The notes under the pieces are model-generated. The model was not told where the DNA came from and searched no databases. It saw only the letters and a program-made list of their open reading frames with translations. Position numbers and translations under genes: made by a program. This document shows positions 45,501 to 51,880 of a stretch of DNA of 64,000 nt, piece by piece; position 1 is the stretch's first letter, and each line of letters opens with the position of its first letter. The stretch comes from Pectinophora gossypiella (taxonomy: Eukaryota; Arthropoda; Insecta; Lepidoptera; Gelechiidae), in the NCBI RefSeq assembly GCF_024362695.1, contig NC_065419.1, positions 15,004,678 to 15,068,677 of the forward strand, read 5' to 3'.

Positions 45501-48115
45501 ATCCCCGATGGGGTAGGCAGAGGGGTATAGTACACAAGTATATCTATAATATTAAATATCGAAACGAAAGCGAAAGTGGTGTCGGTCAGGATCGTAGCAA
45601 GTGGAATTCGGTGGTCTCTGCCTACACCAATGGGAAATAGGCGTGATAAATATGACCTCTATCCAAAGTTTGCCTGGAAGAGAATGCTTACTTACTAACA
45701 TTGATTGATTTATCAATTAAGGTGTTTGGTCACGAGTACTAATATGTATACACTTTGAAACCCTGTCACATTTACTTTTTTGACAAATTGAACCGTAAGT
45801 CTCATTAAATGTCAAATATGATAGTGCGACAGGGTTCTAAAGTGGATATTGCTCTTGATATTGCTTATGACTGTACTTTTTCATTCTCTTTTGTTTTTGA
45901 ATTCTACAGTTATGTATTATAATACAGGTATATCACACACAGGAAATACAAGTATGCATACAATACCTATACTATAACTTTTGTAACACCAAATTATTTA
46001 TTTGACAGGAGACGCGTCAAAAGAAGACATAGATATTGGCATGAAGTTGGGCGCGGGGTACCCTATGGGCCCGTTCGAGTTGGCCGACTACACTGGACTG
46101 GACACGAACAAATTCGCCCTACAAGTGATGTACGAGAAGACTGGCAACCCAGTGTTTAAGCCAATCCCACTTCTGGACAGAATGGTGGCCGAAGGAAAGC
46201 TGGGAATCAAGTCCGGAGAGGGATTCTATAAATATAACAAAAAGTAAAGCTTAACCCCTTGTCTGCCACAATAGTTTTAAATTGTGCCTGGTCGAGGTCT
46301 GCGTTCCGACGGACAAAAGATTAAAAGTCAAATTGTATTTTCGAATTTATTTTCATACATGACATAATAAATAATAAATGTATTTTTATAACAATGTTAC
46401 AAGATGTTGGTTTTTTTTTGTTTTTTTGGCATGACGCGGTTTGCGTAGAGATGTTTCTTTCCTTTACTGAATACAAGGCTGTATACGAGTATTCTTTTGC
46501 TTGGTTCGAGTGTTTGTGTAAGCGATGACTGAAAATATAAAACACAATAAATTTAAAAAAAAAACATTAGAATATGTCCTCTAGAGGGCCTCACATTGAA
46601 TTTAGCGTGACATAACCTAGCCTTTAATCACAGGACAATAAAGCTTCTAGTGACACCTCCTTTGTTAAATTTTGATACGCGTTTTTGAAGTTAGGTGGCA
46701 ACACTGCCGTGCATAAGTTAAAATGCCGTTATCTACAAAAATCACATTTCGATAATATGTTTTACACGTATATACATAGCGATCAAACGCATAACCCTCT
46801 TTTTCTGCTTCCCCGCAGTCGGCTAAATAGTATAGGCTCAAAAATATTGCAGTATACGCTCTTAATCTCTATTTTCTACGCAAACATGTTTACCTATCGA
46901 TCATTTTCAAAAAAATATCTAAAAGGCATTCCCCGAACTTTAGATAGTATAAGTATGATTAAATTTTATCACCACAAAGCAACAATAATTATTGTTGATA
47001 ACATTCAAAATCAGATTGATAGCAAATGGAACATTAAAAAAAAGTATATGCATTAGTAATACGTCTCAAATTATACGTTAAAAATGAGGCATAAAAATTA
47101 TAAAAGGTATTATTAGAGTACGAAGGAAGTCCCGCGGATTAAATGGATCAAAATGACAAGTCAATGTAGGTAATGATTCTACGCGTTTGCTGCGTTGCCA
47201 GCTCCGCGACTGCGGAAATTTTTTCGTGACGCGGAGTAATTAGTTTATGACATTTTCGGTTATATGCCCGAACATAAAACTGGGGGGTATTAACTGGTTG
47301 TAGTAAGCAAGTAGCATGAACCTTTTTATTTTTTTATTTAGTATCTTTCGCCTCTTCCACTTTCATCAAAACTTCGCGTCTCGAGCGCTCGCTAGTTTAG
47401 AGTAATCTTGACCTAGCCTATTGAATCCGGAATTAACACACCTCTGCCGTAGAATAAGGAATAATACTACGTGTTCCTATACCTCCTCCCGGCCCCCCTC
47501 CGGCGATCTAGTTTTACCTCACCCCCGCTCGGTTTCACTTTAGTCTTCAATCGTGAGGGATGCGCGCGTACCATTGCTTTTAATTTATAACTAGAATTTG
47601 GACTACGACGTTCTTTCGTCTGATTCGAATATTTGTTCATTTATTCACTGATTCACCTATTTACTCTAAAAAAATATACTTGCGTAAATTGTACATAGTC
47701 ATAGTTAAACCGGTCAAATTAAGTATTGTATAGTAGGCAGCCCTGATGCGTCTGGCGTCACGCACACACTTACATGTGTATGATAACGTCAATGTGTATT
47801 GTCTGTGTAAAACAAGGTTTGTGTGCCTCTGCTTTAAAAAAAGGAGTTTCACTATCTTCTAACTTCACTCTTTCAGGCGACGCGTCGGCCCGAGACATCG
47901 ACATTGCAATGAAGTTAGGCGCGGGCTACCCAATGGGTCCTCTAGAACTGGCTGATTTCACGGGTTTGGATACCAAGAAGTTAATCCTAGAGGTTATGTT
48001 AGAGAAGACAGGAAACCCAATGTTCAGGCCTATACAATTGCTGGACAAATTAGTCAGTGAGGGGAAACTCGGCAGAAAGAGCGGGCAAGGCATATATAAG
48101 TATGAAACTAAATAA
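33763..48115 (+). CDS. Hadh: 3-hydroxyacyl-CoA dehydrogenase (HADH), copy B, with two last exons
   Basis: This is a paralogue of copy A with the same exon-phase pattern. Exons are 33763-33873, 34251-34523, 35714-35799, 40485-40699 and a terminal exon, either 46009-46247 or 47877-48115; both give 307 residues. The N-terminus MNKLVGITRNFSSSATQNAI is a mitochondrial presequence. It is followed by VTVIGGGLMGSGIAQ (NAD+ binding), LATNTSSISINEIGAGIKRK, YGGLHFFNPVPVMRLLEVIK (catalytic His) and DTPGFVVNRLLGPY. Exon lengths match copy A exactly for exons 3 and 4. Introns 3 and 4 are swollen by a LINE and a Gypsy element. The donor after exon 4 is G|GCAAGT, a GC-AG type; copy A has GT here. The start ATG follows GTACGTC; no in-frame ATG lies closer upstream. 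Confidence 0.93.
33874..35713 (+). other. HADH-B introns 1 and 2
   Basis: No coding sequence is seen apart from exon 2 (34251-34523). 34560-34700 and 35110-35330 are strikingly G-poor (A/C/T) with short (CA)n runs, a composition also seen just before the LINE ORF. They may be LINE-derived. 35145-35180 holds an imperfect palindrome (AAACTACAACCGTAGTTT). Confidence 0.4.
36531..39461 (+). CDS. LINE ORF2: AP endonuclease and reverse transcriptase
   Basis: The 976-residue ORF has no internal stop. Residues ~35-245 form an apurinic-type endonuclease: LNIITQNIRSISAN, the catalytic-Glu block VVFTECWL, AIYRPD, LTGDINID and the terminal SPITDHNTI. Residues ~500-760 form a reverse transcriptase: NYRPISVLPVLSKVLE, KQFGFRTGKSTAQA, IFLDLAKAFDTVSF, YGVPQGSILGPSLF and the catalytic FADDTVLLF, then LNQNLLTLNVDKTK. 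The C-terminal ~200 residues (IKYLGVLIDSNLTFNSHI onward) are the usual thumb/connection region of Jockey- and CR1-clade elements. It mediates target-primed reverse transcription. The exact clade is not certain. Confidence 0.92.
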   Translation: MTNDIVQDLDEVSISMSKYCDPEQCIKIIKQPEKNLNIITQNIRSISANITDFSILLDRIKIQCDIVVFTECWLAHNPIIAPLANYITYSSTNPHNKNDGVTIYINNNLTNVSVTEPPAMMDSSSLLIKMGTDTAILAIYRPDAFKNAENFLRSLNIVLSELNTFKNIILTGDINIDICSDNRHPYSEDYLTIMAAHGLLPTHTLPTHHLTCLDHFFLKSSYRAYTLILQSPITDHNTIILSLLTTKSLTPPKHMTKIDYAGVHSDMNKIDLSPVLTASDPNLAASTMVNMLSHTLIENSVVKTIPRRCRIIKPWITPGLLRCIRNRDNLYKKCKRSPHNEILKISFKRYRNFCNALLKKVKRTFQQNKLRAAGSNSKKLWETIKDIAYLNKGKVCSRELLLCKTSSQDSINHVNSFFTGVGKNLAENIIRTRYNGANKSPSYSVVDSFVLLPTDEDEVERVIISLRDDCAVGCDGISTKFVKMYRNIIIPPLTHICNLSLSTGIFPTVFKKGLIHPIFKGGDRDRVTNYRPISVLPVLSKVLERLINTRLINYLENKDLLSNKQFGFRTGKSTAQAVHQLTNKIVLSLDEGRKCLAIFLDLAKAFDTVSFPLLIKKLENLGIRGTPLKLFQNYLTGRVQCVTIEGHTSSNLQVEYGVPQGSILGPSLFLTYINDLCQLHLDNGELFSFADDTVLLFTGNSWKEVYDSAQNGFNLVSDWLNQNLLTLNVDKTKHMIFTLRNKHLPDPAIFTIAAHSTQIPHTSPCNCPKIERTNSIKYLGVLIDSNLTFNSHISLISNRVRKLIFVFKHLRHVADPPTLKMVYIALCQSILIYCITTWGGAPKTIFKSVERAQRALLKVATFKPMLFSTSLLYEVCDVLTVRQLFILHTILMQHSQTPVDIDVTYTRRNHLVAKSSFFNTSCSHRFFCFLGPFLYNTLQRNLSIHSQSTLLCKKAVTKWLQGLSYDDTENLLKPVG
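39496..39592. repeat. (CA)n microsatellite in the LINE 3' region
   Basis: About 90 bp of CA dinucleotides with a few CTCA interruptions begin 35 bp after the LINE stop codon. Confidence 0.95.
39906..40484. other. HADH-B intron 3, segment after the LINE
   Basis: It holds a minus-strand family P repeat (40125-40200: TGTCAGGATCGTAGTAGG, GTTCTCTGCCTACCCC). The rest is unassigned AT-rich sequence leading to the exon 4 acceptor (CACATTCAAG at 40475-40484). Confidence 0.5.
40485..40699 (+). CDS. Hadh: HADH-B exon 4 with non-canonical GC donor
   Basis: It encodes YGGLHFFNPVPVMRLLEVIK through LGPYSAEALRMYERG (215 nt, phase identical to copy A exon 4). The exon ends TATGAGAGAG and the intron begins GCAAGT. 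AG|GCAAGT is the standard consensus of GC-AG introns. No GT in the neighbourhood keeps the frame into either terminal exon. Confidence 0.85.
40950..41226 (-). mobile_element. tRNA-derived SINE (family S2), near full length
   Basis: On the minus strand, from 41226: a tRNA-like head GCTTTCATGGTCCAGTGGTT (A box) and GGTCCCGGATCCGAATCCCG (B box). The body has ATCCGTGGTTCGAAAGGGAT and AATAATAACCCTGACGGCTG and ends near 40955. Partial relatives are at 5760-5840, 23640-23790, 52775-52835, 53822-54130, 62215-62410 and 63890-64000. The Gypsy element inserted just beyond its head. Confidence 0.7.
41241..41613 (-). repeat. Gypsy 3' LTR
   Basis: 373 bp. In element orientation it starts TGTGGCGAATTACGCTCACG and ends CCCAATACACGAAA. 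It lacks two bases (AT) present in the other LTR near 44812. Confidence 0.93.
41614..41624 (-). other. Polypurine tract of the Gypsy element
   Basis: On the minus strand GTGGGGGGGTGG directly abuts the 3' LTR (TGTGGCG), the expected site for plus-strand priming. Confidence 0.8.
41639..44491 (-). CDS. pol: Gypsy pol polyprotein: RT, RNase H, integrase
   Basis: The ORF has 950 residues from the first ATG (44491). It begins in the protease-RT linker, with no gag, zinc knuckle or aspartic protease (no DTG/DSG). RT (~70-255) has KKDSTWRPCGDYRVLN, VDLVKAYQQIPV and catalytic YVDD at about 216-219. RNase H (~365-490) has LGLFTDASSVHIG and TIFTDHKPLLYA. Integrase has an HHCC zinc domain (LHSLSHPGIRATTRLV to TCDACQRSKV, ~555-595). 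Its DDE core has D in HIDIIGPLP (~623), D in TTDQGTQF (~682) and E in NGMIERVHR (~718). The C-terminal ~100 residues are proline-rich. The enzymatic part looks intact, but without gag/protease the copy should not be autonomous. Confidence 0.92.
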   Translation of the reverse strand: MDNTTGLCSAVSSIDVEQPSVRAVDAGSSIYSAILAEFPDVTRPPGLPRITKHSTVHHIKTTDGPPVSCRPRRLALQKLAAAKKEFEDMVRCGTARPSKSAWSSPLHLAPKKDSTWRPCGDYRVLNARTIPDRYPVRHIGDFSQNLAGCTVFSTVDLVKAYQQIPVHGDDIGKTAIITPFGLFEFPYMTFGLRNAGQTFQRFIDEVVRGFTFCFAYVDDILVFSKSPAEHAQHLRALFQRLHDYGVVVNPSKCVLGASEVTFLGYLINAEGTRPPQDRIQALLDFTPPETVQGMRRFLGMLNYYRRFIPHAAQFQAPLIDALAATHSKGSKPYPWTPELLQKFEEGKRSLSDATLLHHTIDDAPLGLFTDASSVHIGSCLQQFIDGQWFPLAFFSRKLTPRQSEWPAYYRELLAVYESVQHFRHILEVQHVTIFTDHKPLLYAFLQRRERLPPAQLNQLSFISQFTTDIKYIKGEDNVVADAMSRVDAISLEQEYEALARSQEADEELTQLLDNSSLMLSKVSVPGTGISLLCDTSTGKPRPYVPPDLRRVIFNKLHSLSHPGIRATTRLVTDRYVWPSINKDCREWARTCDACQRSKVTRHNTAPLSTFDTPTGRFMHVHIDIIGPLPPCKGYRYCLTAIDRVSRWPEVWPMQTITAEEVAETLVREWISRFGVPTMITTDQGTQFESDLFRRLMHIFATKRIRTTSYHPQANGMIERVHRQLKAAIMCHGGEWLSSLPLVLLGMRTAFKEDLRSSVAEMLYGETLRLPGELLVSSPSSGSLNDPADFVVSLRRHMSNIRPVPASRHGEKTSFTFKDLATFSHVYLREDAVRRPFQAPYTGPHQVIDRATDGKTLTILFKGKNVTVSVDRVKPAFILPDVSSELVAPSPAASADSPAPTVQLTPTPAAQPTPTTTVPPIPSPPSPPGSPEPVPYTTRSGRRVKFKLFRD
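44487..44530 (-). other. Extended tRNA-Trp-derived primer-binding site
   Basis: Plus-strand bases 44492-44530 read ATCAGAAGGTTGCGTGTTCA, then AATCACGTCGGGGTCACCA. This is identical to the 3' half of eukaryotic tRNA-Trp plus the added CCA. The similarity continues through TCCA (the CCA anticodon) with one mismatch at 44491. A normal primer site matches only about 18 nt. It sits one base from the 5' LTR and runs directly into the pol ORF ATG (44491-44489). Confidence 0.85.
44532..44906 (-). repeat. Gypsy 5' LTR
   Basis: 375 bp, otherwise identical by eye to the 3' LTR. In element orientation it contains CATTATATAGAGAGC, a likely TATA box for the element transcript. Confidence 0.93.
44911..46008. 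other. HADH-B intron 4, segment after the Gypsy element
   Basis: It contains an inverted pair of family P repeats (45478-45535 + and 45568-45650 -) and a MITE D copy (45722-45878: GTCACGAGTACTAATATGTA on the left, TTGCTTATGACTGTAC on the right). The rest is unassigned. Confidence 0.55.
46009..46247 (+). CDS. Hadh: HADH-B terminal exon 5a
   Basis: The acceptor TTTGACAG ends at 46008. The exon encodes DASKEDIDIGMKLGAGYPMG to EGFYKYNKK and a TAA (46245-46247). Phase and length (239 nt) match exon 5b. Two AATAAA signals follow at 46366-46371 and 46373-46378. Confidence 0.9.
46379..47876 (+). other. Interval between the two HADH-B terminal exons
   Basis: No coding signal is seen; an open frame at 46685-47056 has no motif. 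Repeat F occupies 47445-47835. The remainder is AT-rich unassigned sequence. Confidence 0.5.
47445..47835 (+). repeat. Repeat family F, upstream of HADH-B exon 5b
   Basis: It contains GCCGTAGAATAAGGAATAAT, GTTTTACCTCACCCCCGCTC, GTTTCACTTTAGTCTTCAAT, GACGTTCTTTCGTCTG and TGTCTGTGTAAAACAAGGTT. The second copy (54160-54470) is in the same orientation and also ends about 40 bp before a splice acceptor. Confidence 0.65.
47877..48115 (+). CDS. Hadh: HADH-B terminal exon 5b (alternative)
   Basis: The acceptor CACTCTTTCAG ends at 47876. The exon encodes DASARDIDIAMKLGAGYPMG to GQGIYKYETK and TAA. It is the same length and phase as exon 5a, and open throughout. Its first 27 residues match copy A better than exon 5a does, while the middle (LEKTGNPMFRPIQLLDKLV) matches 5a better. 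An AATAAA (48111-48116) overlaps its stop codon. It is either a true alternative last exon or the remnant of a third gene copy. Confidence 0.75.
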
Positions 48116-48327
48116 AGATTACAAATATTTATAAATACATAAGATACGACACGGGAGAGAAAATAGAAGTAAATAGAGGCAGGTGAAGACCAAGAAGAAA
48201 GATGGAACAATTAAAGCTGTGGCAAATCTTATAAAGAAGTTTTAGAATATGCTCCGCCCACAAGAGCGTGACCTCTAACATTATTCCAAAGCATTTTTCA
48301 ATTTTATTTTTTTATTAGGTCCTATTA

Positions 48328-48356
48328 CGAGGGGAGGTCAAAAAGTTCGCGGAATG
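48328..48356 (+). repeat. Mariner left inverted repeat
   Basis: 29 bp, perfect complement of 49594-49622. Confidence 0.93.
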
Positions 48357-48506
48357 GAGGGGTTGGAGGGGGTTGGTTTGCTCGTACAGGTAGCCGCTAG
48401 TTGCACACCTCATTAACAGTATATGTACCAAGTTTGAAGCAAATCGGGTCATTAACGTTTGAACTATCGACCAGCAAACAAGTGAATCGGGAAGAACTCA
48501 GCGAAT

Positions 48507-49562
48507 ATGGAGAAAATTGAACACCGCGCCGTCATTAAGTTCCTCACCAAGCAAGGAAAATCCGCTCAGACGATTTTTCAAGAGCTGTTAGCAGTTTACG
48601 CGGACTCTGCCCCTGGTAAAACCATGGTTTACAAGTGGCATAGTCTTTTCAAGCAAGGAAGAGAGTCGATTGAAGATGACCCCCGCTCCGGACGGCCCAT
48701 TGAGGCCACCACACCGGAAATCATCGAAAAAGTAGAGAAACTTGTATTAGAAGATACCCGCTTGAAGAAGAAGCAGCTTGCAGCAATGGTCGGTGTATCC
48801 GAAACAAGTATTTTAAATATCCTACATCAACATCTTGGGATGACTAAGGTCAGCGCAAGATGGGTTCCAAGAATGCTCACGCCACTTCAAAAAAGCGAGC
48901 GTGTCGAGTGTTCTCGTCAGTTTTTAGAGCTCTGTGGAGAGAATAAGGAAGAAGTTATGGCCCGGATTGTTACTGGAGATGAAACCTGGGTTCACCACTA
49001 TGAACCTGAGTCGAAGCAAGAGTCGATGCAGTGGCATAAAAAAGGCACACCTCCTCCAAAGAAGTTTAAGGTGTCACAATCGGCCGGAAAGATCATGGCC
49101 ACTATTTTTTGGGATACAGAAGGTATTTTGCTGATTGATTATAAAGATCGTGGTGTGACTATAACGGGACATTACTACGCTTCTTTACTGGATAGATTGA
49201 AAGAGGCTATCAAGGAAAAAAGAAGAGGAAAGCTGTCAAGAGGTGTGCTCCTTTTGCACGACAACGCACCCGTCCACACGTGCCATGTTGCGACGGCTGC
49301 CATTCACCGATGCGGGTTCGAAAAATTAAACCACCCGCCTTACAGTCCAGACGTGGCCCACAGCGATTATTATTTGTTCCCAAAAATGAAAAAGGAACTG
49401 CGTGGACGAAAATTTGGCGATGATGAAGAAGTCAAGTCTGCAATTTCGGCCTATTTTGACAGCAAAGAGAAATCTTTTTTTTATGATGGAATAAACAAAT
49501 TATTTGATAGATCCGGAAAATGTGTTAAGGTTAAGGGAGAATATATTGAAAAGGAAAAATAG
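48507..49562 (+). CDS. Mariner transposase
   Basis: 351 residues, the normal mariner length, with no stops. The N-terminal two-helix-turn-helix region (residues 1-110) binds the inverted repeats; GRESIEDDPRSGRP is the typical linker. The WVPRML motif (119-124) corresponds to WVPHEL. The catalytic triad is D158 (VTGDETWVHH), D252 (LLHDNAPVH) and D287 (YSPDVAHSDYYLF). There are 34 residues between the last two, so the signature is D,D34D. It performs cut-and-paste transposition into TA. The usual YSPDLAPSD is YSPDVAHSD here, but the catalytic Asp is present. All parts needed for activity appear intact. Confidence 0.95.
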   Translation: MEKIEHRAVIKFLTKQGKSAQTIFQELLAVYADSAPGKTMVYKWHSLFKQGRESIEDDPRSGRPIEATTPEIIEKVEKLVLEDTRLKKKQLAAMVGVSETSILNILHQHLGMTKVSARWVPRMLTPLQKSERVECSRQFLELCGENKEEVMARIVTGDETWVHHYEPESKQESMQWHKKGTPPPKKFKVSQSAGKIMATIFWDTEGILLIDYKDRGVTITGHYYASLLDRLKEAIKEKRRGKLSRGVLLLHDNAPVHTCHVATAAIHRCGFEKLNHPPYSPDVAHSDYYLFPKMKKELRGRKFGDDEEVKSAISAYFDSKEKSFFYDGINKLFDRSGKCVKVKGEYIEKEK

Positions 49563-49593
49563 TTTCGTGTTTAATTTCGACCCCCTTCCCCCT

Positions 49594-49622
49594 CATTCCG
49601 CGAACTTTTTGACCTCCCCTCG
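49594..49622 (-). repeat. Mariner right inverted repeat
   Basis: 29 bp, perfect complement of the left repeat, followed by the TA duplication. Confidence 0.93.
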
Positions 49623-49756
49623 TATGTATAAAGAATCAAAAGACAATAAATGAATAGATTCATATTATTATAGTTTTACTTGTTACTTAACATAATTCTG
49701 CGTAGTTTATTTTCTTACATATCTATATCATTCAGTAACTATAGGTGCAGGCAGGC

Positions 49757-49787
<31 letters not shown>

Positions 49788-50185
49788 TGCAGAGATCTCC
49801 ACTTTCGTTCTAAAAGCGGTTTTACAATGTAACACCACATTGGTATACCCGAAGGGGTTGGCTGGGGTTCTAAATCCAGTAGTTATCTCGTCCTACTTTG
49901 ATAGAAGCTGCGGGTTCAAGTCCCGTCCGAGTCAGACTTTTTCGATTTAAGTTTAATATTATATTTTCAAAAAAAAAGAAAAAAGTTTTCATCTCGAGCT
50001 CCTCCTTGCTTCGGAAGGCACGTTAAGCCGTTGGTCCCGGCTGCATTAGCAGTCGTTAATAACCATCAATCCGCACTGGGCCCGCGTGAGGGTTTAAGGC
50101 CCGTTCTCCCTATCAATCCACAAGGAAGGCCCGTGCCCCAGCAGTGGGGACGTTAATGGGCTGATGGTGATGATGATGATTATAT
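49757..50185 (+). mobile_element. Poly-T tract and composite SINE copy
   Basis: T27 at 49758-49784. A tRNA-like piece follows with B box GCGGGTTCAAGTCCCGTC (49910-49927). Next is the body of the 5S/tRNA composite SINE (49985-50185: TTTTCATCTCGAGCTCCTCC, GCACGTTAAGCCGTTGGTCC, GCCCCAGCAGTGGGGACGTT and (GATG)n). The head differs from the copy at 9758, suggesting a different tRNA head on the same body. Confidence 0.65.
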
Positions 50186-50377
50186 TTTCAACTGGAATGC
50201 AACTACTTATTTGTTGAATGACTCATGAATTCATATTTAATTAACACTCATCTACGCTGGATTGGAAGCGAATAATAAAGTTCAGCTGCTTATCTTCCCG
50301 GGCATGTCGTAAAATCCGACAGAGAGATTGTGTCAATTCTAACATGAAACACTACTGTACAATAGGCCGATCCCTTG

Positions 50378-50500
50378 TCACCATAAGATTCACCATATCC
50401 CTCTTAGGATTTTATATCAACAGTGGCTGAAAGTTGTCTTTTACTTGTGGCTTTGCCCACCCCATTAGGCTTTACAGGCGTGAGTTAATGTATATTGTAA
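50378..50500 (+). repeat. Unclassified interspersed repeat
   Basis: It shares TATCAACAGTGGCTGAAAGT, ACTTGTGGCTTTGCCCACCC and AGGCGTGAGTTAATGTAT with 12160-12275. Confidence 0.4.
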
Positions 50501-51099
50501 TTAAGACTCATAAAAACATTATTATATTTATTACAAGATGGTATTTTAAATTTTTATTTTCCTCAATAAAACTTTACTTGTAAAATATACCTTATATCTG
50601 TCGATAACACGACAAACTTGATTAGATAAATCATTGGTATAGCTACTCAATGTCCCGCTGTGCAAACAGTGTCTAGTGACAAATTATTTATTATTATCCT
50701 TTAATATAATACTAATAATATAACAGTCATTCATTCTGTGGTTTTGAACAGGAATTACACGTCGCCTGGCAGTGTACTTATAGTTCTAAATCGAGAGCAA
50801 ATATTTTGTGAAAAACATTGCCAAATCTGGATTATATAACATAATTATTAGTTTGTCCGCGTAAAAAGTTTTTGGTTTTCTTCCTTGTGTTATATGTCAA
50901 AGGTAAATGTATTTTATTTTTATTTAAAATGAAGAAATTGGTAAATTATGTTGTAGCATAACATGCGACACGCTTACCTAATTAATTCCTAAATCAATTT
51001 TGATAAGGGACTTTCCAAGCTATGTTCCCCAAACATTATATCCCAGTATTCGTTACGATGTCACTTACACCCCATACAAGTACATACAGTAGCCATACA

Positions 51100-51340
51100 A
51101 GTAGGTATGGGTGTTAGTGACACTGTAACGAATACTGAAGGGTTTGATTCAGACCATGATTCTGAGTCGATATCAAGTGGAATTTCCTGTCGGAGAAGTC
51201 ATGAAAATTTTAGAGCTTATTTAAATTATTTTCCGTTCCATACTTTTGCGACGGAAAATTCCACTTGATATCAACTCAGAATCATAGCCTGAATCATCCC
51301 TCAAAGTTTTCGTTACGATGTCACTAACACCCTGTATAGA
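51100..51340. mobile_element. Palindromic MITE family C, full length
   Basis: TATGGGTGTTAGTGACACTG and GATTCAGACCATGATTCTGA on the left mirror AACTCAGAATCATAGCCTGA and GATGTCACTAACACCCTGTA on the right. TA flanks both ends. The outermost arm of a second copy is just upstream (51043-51082). Confidence 0.75.
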
Positions 51341-51552
51341 TCGCAATGTACAGATTTGCTTTTAATTTCATGGATAACAGGACATACCTAAGCAACTTTA
51401 ATCTTTGTTTTTGGGTATACTAAATGGTGACCCTTGTTGTTACACCCAGGTACAACGCATCTTCCATCCATTAAAATTCTGTTTAAAAAAAAGTGAAGCA
51501 ACATAATTATATATGTATCTGATCCATATATCAAGCAATAATTATTTTTATA

Positions 51553-51880
51553 CTGGGTTTTAGTGACATCGTAACAAATACTCAGGGGGATGTTTCAGAC
51601 ATGATTCTGGGTTAATATCAAGTGGAATTTTCCGTCGCAAAATTCATGTTTTTTTTTTTATTTTTATTTAAATTACAACACCACAGAGCGCCATCTATAT
51701 AATTTTTAAAGAACGTGGCCTGGAAATACCCTCATTTTATGGTTGCCTGAAATTGCCCTGAAACAATCGCTCTAAGCGAGATAAGGCTGCCATTAGCAAT
51801 GTACCCGGTTAAGGCTTATTGTAACTCTTTCCTTTTAATTTTATTGTTATTAATTTGGTGCAACAAAGTATGTTTCAAAC
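51553..51880 (+). repeat. Truncated MITE C followed by LINE-type tail
   Basis: 51553-51650 is the left arm of MITE C (GTTTTAGTGACATCGTAACA, AATTTTCCGTCGCAAAATTC). 51730-51880 is a LINE 3' end (ATGGTTGCCTGAAATTGCCC, GCGAGATAAGGCTGCCATTA, GGTGCAACAAAGTATG) like that at 20755-20885. Confidence 0.55.

Larger units (their letters stand above)
48328..49622 (+). mobile_element. Complete mariner transposon
   Basis: It is 1,295 bp long with perfect 29-bp terminal inverted repeats (CGAGGGGAGGTCAAAAAGTT then CGCGGAATG) and a TA on each side (48326-48327 and 49623-49624). It encodes an uninterrupted transposase. It lies about 210 bp downstream of HADH-B exon 5b. Confidence 0.95.

Noticed and set aside
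46685..47056. 123-codon open frame between HADH-B terminal exons
   Set aside because: No motif, AT-rich codons, no promoter or splice sites supporting a gene.
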